In this document: one piece after another, positions 54,568-64,000 of the stretch
Layout: the number at the start of each line of letters is the position of its first letter
How positions within the stretch are numbered: position 1 is the first letter of the stretch
From: Natronosalvus vescus
Lineage (GTDB): Archaea > Halobacteriota > Halobacteria > Halobacteriales > Natrialbaceae
Assembly: GCF_023973145.1 (NCBI RefSeq)
Contig: NZ_CP099546.1
Span: 2,046,001 to 2,110,000, forward strand
Reading direction: 5' to 3'
DNA: 64,000 bases
Position numbers and translations under genes: made by a program
The notes under the pieces: generated by a model
Seen by the model: only the letters and a program-made list of their open reading frames with translations
Database searches by the model: none
Told to the model about the DNA's origin: nothing

Positions 54568-56352
54568 ATGAACGGCGAGACGCTTCGAGCGCGGGCGAGC
54601 GACCTCCCCCGTGAGCCCGGCGTCTACCAGTTTCGAACCGGCGGGACGACCCTCTACGTCGGCAAGGCGGTCGACCTCCGTTCGCGCGTTCGTTCCTACG
54701 CCGACCCGCGGAGCGCCCGGATCCGTCGGATGGTCGAGCGCGCCGACGATATCGAAATCGCCGTCACCGACACCGAGACCCAGGCGCTGTTGCTCGAGGC
54801 GAACCTGATCAAACGCCACCAACCGCGGTACAACGTCCGGTTGAAAGACGACAAGTCCTACCCGATGGTGCAGTTCACGGCCCACGAGGCCCCGCGGATC
54901 GAGATCACGCGGGATCCGGAGCACACGGCTCGAGCCGATGGTGGCGCGGCCGCCGGCACCGACACGACGACCGTCTTCGGCCCCTTCACCGACAAGGGTC
55001 GCCTCGAGACGGTCGTCAAAGCAATCCGGGAGACCTACGGCCTGCGGGGCTGCTCGGATCACAAGTACGCGGGTCGAGATCGTCCCTGTCTCGACTACGA
55101 GGTGGGGCTCTGTACCGCCCCTTGCACCCGCGAGATCGACCTCGAGGACTACCGCGAAGACGTCCAGTCCGCGATCCGGTTTTTCGAGGGCGAGACGGGC
55201 GTGCTCGCCGACCCGCTCCGACGGGAGATGGAGACGGCAGCCGAGAACCGACAGTTCGAGCGCGCGGCCCACCTCCGCGACCGACTCGAGACCGTCGAGG
55301 CGTTCCACGGCGATGGCGACGCGGCCGTCCAGTCCATCGGCGACGAACGCGTGGTGGACGTCATCGGCGTCGCAATTCGGGGCGAGGACGCCACCGTCGC
55401 CCGACTCCGGGCCGAAGACGGCAAACTCCTCGAGCGCGATCGTCACACGCTCGAGGCCCCACGGACGGACGACCAGGCGGACAGCGCCGTGCCGGGCGTC
55501 CTCGCGGCGTTTCTCGTCCAGTACTACGCCGAGCGACGCCTCCCCGACGCGCTGTTGCTCCCCGAACGCCACGAGGACGACGAGGTCGCGGCCTGGCTCG
55601 ATGCCGAAGGCGTGTCGGTGCGGGTGCCCGGCACCGGACGGGAGGCGACGCTGGTCGACCTGGCGTTGAAGAACGCCCGCCAGAACGTGGGGCGACGCGA
55701 CGAGTGCGGGATGCTGGCCGACGCGCTCGGACTCGATGGGGCTCGCCGCCTCGAGGGGTTCGACGTGAGCCACGCCCAGGGAACGGCGGCGGTCGGGAGC
55801 AACGTCGCGTTCGTCGACGGGGGTGCCGACAAGAGCGCCTATCGGCGGAAGAAACTGACCGACGAGAACGACGACTACGCCAACATGCGGACGCTGATCG
55901 CCTGGCGCGCCCGCCGCGCCGTCGAGGGGCGGGACGACCGCCCCGACCCCGACCTGTTGGTGATCGACGGCGGGAGAGGCCAGCTCGAGGCGGCGCTCGA
56001 GGCCCTCGAGGACGTCGGCTGGAGCGTGCCCGCGATCGGTCTCGCCAAAGCCGAAGAGCGGGTGGTGACACCCGACCGGGAGTACGACTGGCCCGACGAC
56101 GCGCCCCACCTGCACCTCCTCCAGCGGGTGCGAGACGAGGCCCACCGGTTCGCGGTACAGTACCACCAGACGCTGCGCGACGACGTCTCGACGGTGCTCG
56201 ACGACGTTTCCGGCATCGGGCCGGAGACGCGAAAACGCCTGCTGCGTCGCTTTGGCAGCGTCGAAAACGTGCGGGAGGCGAGCGTCGAGGAACTCCGGAG
56301 CGTCGACGGCATCGGGGAGAAGACGGCCCGCCTGCTCGAGGATCGGCTCTGA
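54568..56352 (+). CDS. uvrC: Excinuclease ABC subunit C
   Basis: A 594-residue nuclease of bacterial-type nucleotide excision repair, acting with UvrA and UvrB to cut on both sides of a lesion. Order: GIY-YIG domain ([18 protein letters not shown], residues 16-33), Cys-rich segment (GLCTAPCTR), UVR motif ([13 protein letters not shown]), RNase H-like endonuclease ([13 protein letters not shown] and later [11 protein letters not shown]), and C-terminal double helix-hairpin-helix ([18 protein letters not shown]). The start is the ATG at 54568; the upstream open frame is not family-like. uvrB lies 5.6 kb downstream. Confidence 0.95.
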   Translation: MNGETLRARASDLPREPGVYQFRTGGTTLYVGKAVDLRSRVRSYADPRSARIRRMVERADDIEIAVTDTETQALLLEANLIKRHQPRYNVRLKDDKSYPMVQFTAHEAPRIEITRDPEHTARADGGAAAGTDTTTVFGPFTDKGRLETVVKAIRETYGLRGCSDHKYAGRDRPCLDYEVGLCTAPCTREIDLEDYREDVQSAIRFFEGETGVLADPLRREMETAAENRQFERAAHLRDRLETVEAFHGDGDAAVQSIGDERVVDVIGVAIRGEDATVARLRAEDGKLLERDRHTLEAPRTDDQADSAVPGVLAAFLVQYYAERRLPDALLLPERHEDDEVAAWLDAEGVSVRVPGTGREATLVDLALKNARQNVGRRDECGMLADALGLDGARRLEGFDVSHAQGTAAVGSNVAFVDGGADKSAYRRKKLTDENDDYANMRTLIAWRARRAVEGRDDRPDPDLLVIDGGRGQLEAALEALEDVGWSVPAIGLAKAEERVVTPDREYDWPDDAPHLHLLQRVRDEAHRFAVQYHQTLRDDVSTVLDDVSGIGPETRKRLLRRFGSVENVREASVEELRSVDGIGEKTARLLEDRL

Positions 56353-56406
56353 CCACGCGTCGGCTGCCGGGATAGGTCTTTGTCACTTGGGAACATAGCA
56401 CGCGTT

Positions 56407-56697
56407 GTGCCAGACGATCTCGAGGACTTACTCAACGAACTGGATGCCCAGGACGATCTCACGGTCGCCGAGCAGGTACTCTCGATCCGGGTCGAGAAAC
56501 GACGCTACGGCAAGCCCGTGACGATCATCGAGGGGTTCGACCTCCCCAAATCGGGGCTGCAGACGACCGCTTCGGAACTCAAGGGAGCGCTCGGTACCGG
56601 CGGGACGGTCGAAGAGGGGCGGATCGAACTACAGGGCGATCACCGCGGTCGAGTACCCGAACTGCTCCGAGACCACGGTTTCCGGGTCGAGGAGTGA
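56407..56697 (+). CDS. Translation initiation factor aIF1 (SUI1)
   Basis: A 96-residue protein from the GTG at 56407 (VPDDLEDLLNELDAQDDL). The SUI1 core RYGKPVTIIEGFDLP, TASELKGALGTGGTVEEG and LQGDHRGRVPELL is unmistakable. aIF1 guards start-codon selection on the small ribosomal subunit. It follows uvrC by 54 bases on the same strand and may share its transcript or have a short promoter of its own. Confidence 0.93.
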   Translation: MPDDLEDLLNELDAQDDLTVAEQVLSIRVEKRRYGKPVTIIEGFDLPKSGLQTTASELKGALGTGGTVEEGRIELQGDHRGRVPELLRDHGFRVEE

Positions 56698-56731
56698 GCG
56701 GCGGATCACGGACGCCGGTCGCCTTGCTGGA

Positions 56732-57724
56732 CTACTCGAGCGACTCGAACGTCGACCGAACGCTTTCGAGATCCAACCCCTCCGAACGCCCCAGCCACAG
56801 CGTCAGCCTGGCTTTCCACGCCGAGAGGTCGCCGCCACGAACTGCACCGGCTTCGAGCAGCGTCGCCGCCCCGCCGGGCCCGCCGTAGACGCCCGCAGTG
56901 GTTCCCTCGTAACATCGAGACGTGAGGACGACCAGCACTCCCGCGTCGAGGGCGGTCTCGAGCGCCCCGCCGAGTTCGGCAGTCGCGTTCCCGAGGCCGG
57001 TACCGGCGAGGACGACCCCGTCGATGGCGTCCGCCTCGAGGCCCCGTTCGAGCGCCCAGCCGTCGACGCCCAGGGCGTTCGTGACGAGCATGATGCGAAC
57101 GTCGGGGTCGAGCCGACCGCCCGGGAATCGCGGGACGGGTACGCTCGGGTTCTCGAGGATCCGCAGGCCGTTCGGCGTGCGCTCGGCGACCGCCGTGAAC
57201 CCCGGTGACTGGAACGTCTCGAGGCGACTGGTGTGGGTTTTCGTGGCGTAGCGAGCCGCGTGGACGGTATCGTTGAACGCCACGTACGCGCCGCCGGCAC
57301 GTCGAAACCGATCGTCGGCTGCCGTTCGGACGGCCAGTCGGAGGTTCGTCGGCCCGTCGGTACCGAGCTGGTCGAACGATCGCTGGGCACCCGTGCAGAC
57401 GACCGGAATCTTCGCCTGGAGGACGGATGCGAGGAGGTAGGCCGTTTCGGCCATCGTGTCGGTGCCGTGAGTGACGACGACGCCGTCGACCCCTTCCGCA
57501 GCGGCCCGCTCGACCACATCCGCGAGTTCGTTCCCGGTCGAGGCGTCCATCTGGAACCCCGAGACCTGGCAGACGTCCGTGACCTCGAGTGAGAGGCCGT
57601 CGTCGATCCCAGGAGCGGCTTCGACGATCGCCGATCCCGATTCGGAGGGGATCTTCTCGCCATTATCGGCCGTACTGGCGATCGTTCCACCCGTCGAGAG
57701 GACGCGGATTCGTGGTGGGCTCAT
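56732..57724 (-). CDS. L-asparaginase, type I/II family
   Basis: A 330-residue hydrolase of asparagine. The N-terminal active-site motif is LSTGGTIAST (Thr14) and the second DGVVVTHGTDTMAETAYLL; the substrate-binding Ser-Thr pair lies between them. The length is normal for a single-chain asparaginase without the amidotransferase extension. The start is the ATG at 57724; the frame open to 58228 is not family-like. Convergent with aIF1 and divergent from the small regulator gene. Confidence 0.92.
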   Translation of the reverse strand: MSPPRIRVLSTGGTIASTADNGEKIPSESGSAIVEAAPGIDDGLSLEVTDVCQVSGFQMDASTGNELADVVERAAAEGVDGVVVTHGTDTMAETAYLLASVLQAKIPVVCTGAQRSFDQLGTDGPTNLRLAVRTAADDRFRRAGGAYVAFNDTVHAARYATKTHTSRLETFQSPGFTAVAERTPNGLRILENPSVPVPRFPGGRLDPDVRIMLVTNALGVDGWALERGLEADAIDGVVLAGTGLGNATAELGGALETALDAGVLVVLTSRCYEGTTAGVYGGPGGAATLLEAGAVRGGDLSAWKARLTLWLGRSEGLDLESVRSTFESLE

Positions 57725-57932
57725 ACGGTGGTCGAGGGCTCGAGTCACCAAGTGCGTTTGTGCGGCGTCGGCGAACTGGGGCGGCGCAATGCGTGCAGCA
57801 ACGGGTGGCGACTGCCGACAACAGACGCGACGCCAGCCTGGTCGGCTCTGACAGTCGGAGTGCCCCCGTGTCGAAGACCCAAAACTCCAAACTATTTTGG
57901 CGATGATTTTTCCCTGCGTACTGGCCCTCCAT

Positions 57933-58238
57933 ATGGATATGGACGCGTTCTTCGAGGCATTATCGGATATCGAGCGCCGTCGGATACTGGTGGATCTCCT
58001 CGTCCCCTCCCCGCAAACGGACGGTGGGACGCTCGCTGTGGGCGCCGTCGAGCAGCAGACGACCGAATCACACGTGGCGCTGTACCACACGCATCTTCCG
58101 AAGCTGGCAGACTGTGGGTTTATCCGTTGGGATCGTGATTCCAACGAGGTAACGAAAGGCCCTCGTTTCGAGGACGTCAGACCGCTTCTCGAGGCGATCG
58201 ACGACCAGGCCGAGGAACTGCCGGTCAACTGGATCTAA
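57933..58238 (+). CDS. Small winged-helix regulator
   Basis: A 101-residue single-domain protein. DAFFEALSDIERRRILVDLL opens a winged helix and ALYHTHLPKLADCGFIRWD is the recognition helix and wing, a layout abundant in haloarchaeal regulators. Start at the Met at 57933 or 57939; the frame extends to 57897 but the added residues are unlikely. Divergent from the asparaginase gene, so it may regulate it, though nothing shows this directly. Confidence 0.75.
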   Translation: MDMDAFFEALSDIERRRILVDLLVPSPQTDGGTLAVGAVEQQTTESHVALYHTHLPKLADCGFIRWDRDSNEVTKGPRFEDVRPLLEAIDDQAEELPVNWI

Positions 58239-58487
58239 CCCCTTTTGAGCCAGGTTACGCGGGATATTCGTGGTGTTCACGCTCGGTAGCTCCAGTAATC
58301 ACGCCCGTCCAACAATTCGCTAGCCGCTGCTCGCGTTTGGCATATCGGTTCCCCCTCACGATCGAACCATGGACCGGGTAGCCCGATTCGACGCGCCCTC
58401 AGCGTCTGCCGCTATCGACGCGTTCTTTGTGTGTACGGGGCGATACGTGGATAGACAGGCCTCTCGAGTCGCGAATTACACTCGGGG

Positions 58488-59690
58488 ATGCCCCCACGAC
58501 ACACGATGGATGTGCTGACTCGCTGGCGCTACCGGGACACCGTCCTCGCGCTCTGTACGCTCGCTTTCTTCGCGACGATGGTCGCCCGTCTAGTGATCAG
58601 CCCGGTCGTCCCCGACGTCGTCGAGGAATTTTCAGTCTCGAACACCGTCGTCGGCGTGGCGCTCTCCGGACTCTGGATGACGTACTTTCTCTCACAGTTC
58701 CCCAGTGGCATCCTCGCCGATCGGTACGGTGAACGCCCCGTCATCCTCCTCGCGATCGGCGGCACGGCGGTCACAACCCTCTTCATCGCCCTCGCCCCTT
58801 CGTTCCCGGTCTTCTTGCTCGCGACGCTCGCCCTCGGTGCGCTCGCCGGGTTGCACTACAGCGTCGCGACGACGCTGCTCACCCGCACCTACGACAACAT
58901 TGGATTCGCCATCGGGATGCACAACGGCGGTGGCCCGCTAGCCGGTCTGATCGCCCCCGCGCTGGCCGCCTCGGTCGCCGTTAACTTCGGGTGGCGGTAC
59001 GCCATCGCAATCGGCGTCGTCGCTGCCGTCCCGATCTACGTCCTGTTCGCCTGGCGGGTCGAACCGACCGAGCCGCGACGACCCGACCAGCCAATGCGCG
59101 AACGCTTCGAACTCGAGCCGCTCCTCGAGTTGCTCTCCCGGCCGGCAATCGCGTTCACCGTCGTGTTGGCAATCTGTTGTGCGTTCGTTTGGCAGGCGGT
59201 CGCCTCTTTCCTCCCGACGTTTCTCATCGAACACCGCGGCCAGAGCCAGACGCTCGCGGGAATCGTCTTCTCGGCGTACTTCGTCGTGCAAGCGATCACG
59301 CAGGTCGGTGTCGGCGCGGTCTCCGACCGGTACAGCCGCGACCTCGCCGCCGTCGGCTGTATGGTGCTCGGCTCGATCGGCCTCCTGCTGTTCGTGTTCG
59401 TCTCCGGCACGCTCGCGCTCCTCGTCGCCATTTTCTTCGTCGGAACGGGACTGGGCTGGGGGGCGGCCCTGTTGCCGCGGGTGATGGACAACTTATCGGA
59501 AGCCGAACGCGGCGCTGGTTTCGGCCTCGTGCGAACGGTCTACGGCGTCATCGGTGCCCTCGGTTCCGTCGGGACGGGACTGTTCGCCGACCTCCTCGGC
59601 TGGGACGTCGCGTTTACGATTTTGGCCGGTTTCCTCGCCGCCGTGCTCGTCGCGCTCGTGGCGAACTGGGCGCTCGAGCTGGGGTACTGA
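58488..59690 (+). CDS. Major facilitator superfamily transporter
   Basis: A 400-residue protein with about 12 hydrophobic helices. The conserved loop 2-3 motif GILADRYGERPVILL and its second-half counterpart GAVSDRYSRDLAAVG mark an MFS carrier. The second Met at 58506 (MDVLTRWRYRD) is an equally good start. Substrate unknown; no neighbour suggests one. Confidence 0.88.
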   Translation: MPPRHTMDVLTRWRYRDTVLALCTLAFFATMVARLVISPVVPDVVEEFSVSNTVVGVALSGLWMTYFLSQFPSGILADRYGERPVILLAIGGTAVTTLFIALAPSFPVFLLATLALGALAGLHYSVATTLLTRTYDNIGFAIGMHNGGGPLAGLIAPALAASVAVNFGWRYAIAIGVVAAVPIYVLFAWRVEPTEPRRPDQPMRERFELEPLLELLSRPAIAFTVVLAICCAFVWQAVASFLPTFLIEHRGQSQTLAGIVFSAYFVVQAITQVGVGAVSDRYSRDLAAVGCMVLGSIGLLLFVFVSGTLALLVAIFFVGTGLGWGAALLPRVMDNLSEAERGAGFGLVRTVYGVIGALGSVGTGLFADLLGWDVAFTILAGFLAAVLVALVANWALELGY

Positions 59691-59777
59691 TCCTGGTGCG
59701 GTACCGACGGTAACGCCGCTGTCGGCACCGAATCGGTCGTCGCTGCCGACACTGAATCAGACGTCGCCAGCCCGCCC

Positions 59778-61157
59778 TCACCGTGGTTGCCCGTGTTGTT
59801 CCTCGAAGGGTTCGTGATCGCTACTCGAGCCATCGCCATCCGCAATCGCCGCCCGTGGCGTCCCGCCGTCGGTGTCGGCCTCCGTCAGCGGTGCCGTAAC
59901 GACCGGCTGGCTGGATCCCGCTGACTCGTCGCTGAAGACGGCTCGAAACTGTTCGCCGACGGCGTCGCGAACGAGATTCCAGCTGTCCTGGACGAACGGT
60001 TTGATGTCGTCCGCGACGGCGTAATCGAATCGCGGTTCGGCCACCACGGAACGCGCAACCTCGCTACAGGCCGTCGTCAGTGCGGGCCGTTCGACCAGGG
60101 GGAAGTCGTCGGCGACGATGCTGTGGAGGTAACACAGCTCGCCGCGAATCAGGTGGCCGCCGATGCCGACTTCGTAATCGCCGTCGGCCGTAATCGGCTC
60201 GCCCGTCGCCAGTTCCCAGTAGTGGAGGGGGAAGTCGACGCCCGCCCGGACGGAAAACGGCAACGACGACCAGAAGCGGGGATTGATCTCCATCAGTTTG
60301 AACTCGCCAGTGTCCGGATCGCGCAGGAACTCGACCATCGCCAGGCCGTGCCACTCGAGTTCGTCGAGCAGCGCGAGTCCGGCCTCCTCGAGTTCGGGGA
60401 TGTCGGTCGATTCGCGGTAGGAGCTGGGTCCACCACTGTACTTGTAGCCCCGTTTCTGGCAGTGCTGGAAGGTGGCGACGGGCTCGCCCTCGTCGTAGAG
60501 GGCGAAGAAGCCGTACTCGCTGGAGTCGGGGACGTACTCCTGCACGATCGGGACTTGGCCCCACTCGTTCATGGAAGACTCGACGGCGGGTGGCGTCCCC
60601 GGCTCGTGATAGACGGTCGATCCGATGTCGCTGAGGTCGGAATCGTGTCCCAGATACTCGGGGGCAGCGACCGTGTATCGTGGTTTGATGATCGTCTCGC
60701 GAGACCAGTCGTCCCACTCGTCGAGGAGGGTCGTCTCGGGCGTGGCAACGCCTGCCCGGTCGGCCGCGGCGAAGAGTTCGACGCGATCCTGCACCTGCCG
60801 AAGCGTTTCGAAATCCGGCCACGGCGTCCCGATCACCTCGGCGAACTCGGCTTTGTTCGCCGCGAGGACGTAGATGTCCTCTTCGCGAACCGGGATGATG
60901 GTTTCGACCGAGGGCCGGGCGGCGAGCGAGAGAAGCGTCTGGCCGTAGGTCTCGAGATCGGAGCGAGGGTCGGGAAGGGTGATGAACCGGTCACAGTACG
61001 CCGAGACGGAAGCGGGTGTCGTCCGATGTTCCGAGCCGACGATCGTGTATATCCCGTGAGGACTGAGCGAACGCAGGCAGGCGACGGTGCTCGGTGCCGT
61101 GATCCCCGGCACGATCACGCTCGCCCTGTCCGTACGTCCGTGAGCAGACGACTGCAT
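59778..61157 (-). CDS. ATP-grasp carboxylate ligase-like protein
   Basis: A 459-residue protein. The N-terminal nucleotide-fold part (SVIVPGITAPSTVACLRSL) is followed by an ATP-grasp core with ETIIKPRY, the strand VPIVQEYVPDSSEYGFF and the metal-binding FKLMEINPRFWSSLPF. Such haloarchaeal proteins resemble the carbamoyl-phosphate synthase large-chain fold and join a carboxylate to an amine; the substrate is unknown. The last 40 residues form an acidic linker-like tail. Confidence 0.85.
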   Translation of the reverse strand: MQSSAHGRTDRASVIVPGITAPSTVACLRSLSPHGIYTIVGSEHRTTPASVSAYCDRFITLPDPRSDLETYGQTLLSLAARPSVETIIPVREEDIYVLAANKAEFAEVIGTPWPDFETLRQVQDRVELFAAADRAGVATPETTLLDEWDDWSRETIIKPRYTVAAPEYLGHDSDLSDIGSTVYHEPGTPPAVESSMNEWGQVPIVQEYVPDSSEYGFFALYDEGEPVATFQHCQKRGYKYSGGPSSYRESTDIPELEEAGLALLDELEWHGLAMVEFLRDPDTGEFKLMEINPRFWSSLPFSVRAGVDFPLHYWELATGEPITADGDYEVGIGGHLIRGELCYLHSIVADDFPLVERPALTTACSEVARSVVAEPRFDYAVADDIKPFVQDSWNLVRDAVGEQFRAVFSDESAGSSQPVVTAPLTEADTDGGTPRAAIADGDGSSSDHEPFEEQHGQPR

Positions 61158-61186
61158 ACCTGACTCGAGGGGGCCATACCGCTATT

Positions 61187-61194
61187 GTTATAAG
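61187..61194 (-). promoter_or_regulatory. TATA-like box of the ATP-grasp gene
   Basis: On the minus strand CTTATAAC lies 30-37 bases ahead of the ATG at 61157, the right place for an archaeal TATA box. The remaining upstream DNA to 61406 has no supported gene. Confidence 0.45.
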
Positions 61195-61406
61195 TGCGTT
61201 ACCGGGTTTTGGTTCCCATACGGAGCGATGGTCTGGAGTGTAAGCCGGTCGTACTTCTGTCTCAACAGGAGTAGGCGCTCCGTACGGCCGTTTCGGTTTC
61301 ATCGAGAGGCGTTTTCGTCTCCTCGAGACACTGGCGGTTGCCACTCGAGTGCGTTCGTTTCGGTGACTGTCGCTCGAGCCCCATCGCTTCGATCCGTTCG
61401 AACCGC

Positions 61407-61682
61407 TCAGGCCTGCTCGAGCCCCGTCCGGTAGGACTCGGCGTGCTCGAGGGCGACCTCGAGCCGGTCGGCGGTCTCGCCGGTCGCATCGGTACCGGCC
61501 TGTCGCAGCGTGTTGAGATGGGCGTCGAACGTGGCGTGGTCGGCGTCGCGGTCGGTCGTGGTGAGCGCCGAAAACGCGGCCGCGACGTCCCGCAGGTCGT
61601 CGCGAACGTCGTCGTCGGCCGTTTTGACGGCTGCCTCGAGTTCGTCACGTGCTCGCTGTAGATCGGCGTCTTGACTGGTCAT
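61407..61682 (-). CDS. Small helical protein, unknown function
   Basis: A 91-residue, all-helical, acidic protein (DADLQRARDELEAAVKTADD, repeated Leu and Ala heptads) that could form a short coiled coil. The start is the ATG at 61682; the frame to 61763 is not convincing. Similar small proteins are common in Halobacteria, without known role. Confidence 0.7.
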   Translation of the reverse strand: MTSQDADLQRARDELEAAVKTADDDVRDDLRDVAAAFSALTTTDRDADHATFDAHLNTLRQAGTDATGETADRLEVALEHAESYRTGLEQA

Positions 61683-61772
61683 ATCCGTCCGACCACGAGG
61701 AGGGGCAAATGCGTGGTGGTCGATGCGAGGATTGTCGCCGGCGAACGCGTTCGGATGCTGCACGTATCGTCA

Positions 61773-61858
61773 CTATAGTAGCCACTGCAAGTCAGTACAC
61801 ACCTGATCGCCTGAGGGATCGGCGATCAGTGTGTAAACCGTTTCAGTTGTTGCTATAG
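61773..61858. mobile_element. 86-bp MITE-like inverted repeat
   Basis: CTATAGTAGCCACTGCAAG at the left pairs, with mismatches, with the reverse of CAGTTGTTGCTATAG at the right. The inner arms CTGATCGCC (61803-61811) and GGCGATCAG (61821-61829) pair perfectly. No target duplication is visible. CTATAGCAACAACTG-type ends are, as I recall, found on haloarchaeal IS elements. It occupies the space between the small helical protein gene and uvrB; 61683-61987 holds no gene. Confidence 0.6.
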
Positions 61859-61987
61859 CCGACCTCGTTTCCTCCACCGGCCTCGTCGCGTTCATTCACG
61901 ATCCTCGTCTGCAGATACACCGTCCGTTTTCGCGACGGACGCAGACGAGCGGCTTACATGGATCGAGACCCTGCCTCGAGATAGACA

Positions 61988-64000
61988 ATGAGCGACACTC
62001 GAGGCCCCCTGCAGCCGGATCGACCCGATGCCGCCCAACCGTTCGCGGTCGATGCGCCCTTCGAGCCGGCGGGCGACCAGCCCGCGGCCATCGAGGAACT
62101 GGTCGACGGCTTCGACGACGGGATGGATCGCCAGACCCTCCTCGGCGTGACGGGATCGGGGAAGACCAACACCGTCTCGTGGGTGATTGAGGAGATCCAA
62201 CAGCCCACGCTCGTCATCGCCCACAACAAGACGCTGGCGGCTCAGCTCTACGAGGAGTTCCGCAACCTGTTTCCGAACAACGCCGTCGAGTACTTCGTCT
62301 CCTACTACGACTACTACCAGCCCGAGGCCTACGTCGAACAGACCGACACCTACATCGACAAGGACGCCTCGATCAACGACGAGATCGATCGACTACGCCA
62401 CTCCGCCACCAGATCGCTACTCACCAGGGACGACGTCATCGTCGTCGCGAGCGTCTCGGCCATCTACGGGCTGGGTGACCCGCGAAACTACGTCGACATG
62501 GCGATGCGCCTCGAGGTCGGCGAAGAGGTCGGCCGCGACGAACTCCTCAAGCGACTGGTCGACCTGAACTACGAGCGCAACGACGTCGACTTCACCAACG
62601 GGACGTTCCGCGTCCGCGGCGACACCATCGAGATCTTCCCGATGTACGGCCGCTACGCCGTCCGCGTGGAGTTCTGGGGCGATGAAATCGATAGAATGCT
62701 CAAGATCGACCCGCTCGAGGGCGAGGTCAAGTCCACCGAACCGGCCGTCCTCGTCCACCCGGCGGAACACTACTCCATCCCCGAAGAGCGCCTCGAGCGA
62801 GCGATCGAGGAGATCCGTTCCGACCTGGACTCGCGGATCTCGTACTTCGAACGGGCAGGCGATCTCATCGCCGCCCAGCGCATCGAGGAGCGGACGACGT
62901 TCGACCTCGAGATGATCGAGGAAACCGGCTACTGCTCGGGGATCGAGAACTACTCGGTGTACCTCGACGACCGGGAGTCGGGCGATACGCCGTACACCCT
63001 GCTCGATTACTTCCCGGACGACTTCCTCACCGTGGTCGACGAATCCCACGTCACCCTCCCCCAAATCAAGGGCCAGCACGCCGGCGACAAGTCCCGGAAG
63101 GACTCGCTGGTCGGCAACGGGTTTCGCCTGCCGACGGCCTACGACAACCGCCCGCTGACGTTCGAGGAGTTCGAGGAGCGGACGGACAACACGCTGTACG
63201 TCTCCGCGACGCCCAGCGACTATGAACGCGAGGAGAGCGACCAGATCGTCGAACAGATCGTTCGCCCCACCCACCTCGTCGACCCCGAGGTCGAGGTTGC
63301 CCCCGCGACGGGGCAGGTCGACGACCTCATGGATCGCATCGACGACCGGATCGAGCGCGACGAGCGCACTCTCGTCACCACCCTCACCAAACGGATGGCC
63401 GAGGATCTCACCGAGTACCTCGAGGAAGCGGGCGTCGACGTCGCTTACATGCACGACGAGACGGACACCTTAGAGCGCCACGAGATCGTTCGCTCGCTGC
63501 GTCTGGGCGAAATCGACGTCCTCGTCGGGATCAACCTCCTCCGGGAAGGGCTGGACATCCCCGAGGTGAGCCTGGTCGCCATTCTGGACGCCGACCAGGA
63601 GGGCTTCCTGCGTTCGGAAACTACGCTCGTCCAAACGATGGGGCGGGCCGCACGCAACGTCAACGGGGAGGTCATCCTCTACGCGGACGAAGTTTCGGGT
63701 GCGATGGAGTCGGCCATCGACGAGACGCGCCGTCGCCGCGAGATCCAACGTGAGTTCAACGAAGAACACGGCCACGAGCCGATGACCATCGAGAAGGCGG
63801 TCGGCGAGACCAACCTGCCGGGGAGCAAGACAGACACCTCGAGCGTCGCCGGACGGGAACTCGCGGACGAGGACGACGCCGCACGCTACGCCGCCGAACT
63901 CGAGGAGCGGATGCAGGAGGCGGCGAGCAACCTCGAGTTCGAGCTCGCGGCGGACATCCGGGATCGGCTCCGGGAGGTTCGTGCGGAGTTCGAACTCGGT
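61988..64000 (+). CDS. uvrB: Excinuclease ABC subunit B (runs off the right edge)
   Basis: The frame is open for 671 codons to the window end, nearly the full family length. Walker A is GVTGSGKT (53-60), the beta-hairpin motif [11 protein letters not shown] lies near 110, helicase motifs include [10 protein letters not shown] and [11 protein letters not shown], and [16 protein letters not shown] with [11 protein letters not shown] close the second lobe. The C-terminal UVR motif ([17 protein letters not shown]) is already present, so only about a dozen residues are missing. UvrB verifies damage and recruits UvrC, encoded 5.6 kb upstream. Confidence 0.96.
   Translation, partial: MSDTRGPLQPDRPDAAQPFAVDAPFEPAGDQPAAIEELVDGFDDGMDRQTLLGVTGSGKTNTVSWVIEEIQQPTLVIAHNKTLAAQLYEEFRNLFPNNAVEYFVSYYDYYQPEAYVEQTDTYIDKDASINDEIDRLRHSATRSLLTRDDVIVVASVSAIYGLGDPRNYVDMAMRLEVGEEVGRDELLKRLVDLNYERNDVDFTNGTFRVRGDTIEIFPMYGRYAVRVEFWGDEIDRMLKIDPLEGEVKSTEPAVLVHPAEHYSIPEERLERAIEEIRSDLDSRISYFERAGDLIAAQRIEERTTFDLEMIEETGYCSGIENYSVYLDDRESGDTPYTLLDYFPDDFLTVVDESHVTLPQIKGQHAGDKSRKDSLVGNGFRLPTAYDNRPLTFEEFEERTDNTLYVSATPSDYEREESDQIVEQIVRPTHLVDPEVEVAPATGQVDDLMDRIDDRIERDERTLVTTLTKRMAEDLTEYLEEAGVDVAYMHDETDTLERHEIVRSLRLGEIDVLVGINLLREGLDIPEVSLVAILDADQEGFLRSETTLVQTMGRAARNVNGEVILYADEVSGAMESAIDETRRRREIQREFNEEHGHEPMTIEKAVGETNLPGSKTDTSSVAGRELADEDDAARYAAELEERMQEAASNLEFELAADIRDRLREVRAEFELG

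Noticed and set aside
54556-56166. 536-codon open frame opposite uvrC, and a 417-codon frame at 55122-56375
   Set aside because: Both are shadows created by high-GC codons of uvrC; they are Arg- or His/Val-rich without any family motif.
1-64000. CRISPR array
   Set aside because: No regularly spaced repeats of 25-40 bases with unique spacers were seen; the repeats found are scattered or inverted.

Overview
The window looks like a chromosomal stretch of a halophilic archaeon (class Halobacteria). The proteins are strongly acidic, several genes have a TATA-like box about 25-30 bases ahead of a near-leaderless start, and exported proteins use twin-arginine signals. The right third is GC-rich (39 of 60 bases at 43681-43740). 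It carries typical haloarchaeal housekeeping genes: aIF1, bacterial-type UvrB/UvrC, a pyruvate dehydrogenase E1/E2 complex and lipoyl synthase. The genus cannot be fixed from the sequence alone.

Left part, about 1-41,900: an accessory island with lower and uneven GC, many orphan genes, many intergenic repeats and relic mobile-element ends. It opens with the truncated start of an SMC-like ATPase gene and a 446-bp non-autonomous element (620-1065) with perfect 16-bp inverted ends and an 8-bp target duplication. A trypsin-like protease gene and orphan genes follow. The core of the island is a BREX-type phage-defence cluster at 6,822-33,211: brxA, brxC, brxB, a second brxC, pglX, pglZ and a SNF2-type helicase (brxHII). 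This content (two brxC genes, no brxL) fits the haloarchaeal type 5 BREX as I remember it. The first four genes are coupled by 4-base ATGA overlaps. Cargo lies inside the cluster: an antisense Tat lipoprotein gene between the second brxC and pglX; three genes for membrane or exported proteins after pglZ; and an opposite-strand pair (GmrSD-like DUF262/DUF1524 nuclease plus PD-(D/E)XK nuclease) before the helicase. The target-recognition part of PglX is much more AT-rich than the rest of its gene.

Between 33.4 and 41.8 kb are small orphan genes, a TIR-domain protein with the catalytic glutamate in place, small membrane proteins, a protein with a weak likeness to uracil-DNA glycosylases, and several copies of a roughly 100-bp repeat. 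The island ends at a tRNA-Arg(CCG) gene whose 3' end faces it, the usual geometry for integration at a tRNA.

Right part, about 42,000-64,000: ordinary core genes. They are rpiA; a MacB-type ABC ATPase/permease pair; a GYD-domain protein; the pyruvate dehydrogenase E1-alpha/E1-beta/E2 operon, with no E3 gene beside it; a membrane protein; lipA; a MATE exporter; a DJ-1/PfpI protein; uvrC; aIF1; asparaginase; a small winged-helix regulator; an MFS transporter; an ATP-grasp protein; a small helical protein; a MITE-like inverted repeat; and uvrB, which runs off the right edge.
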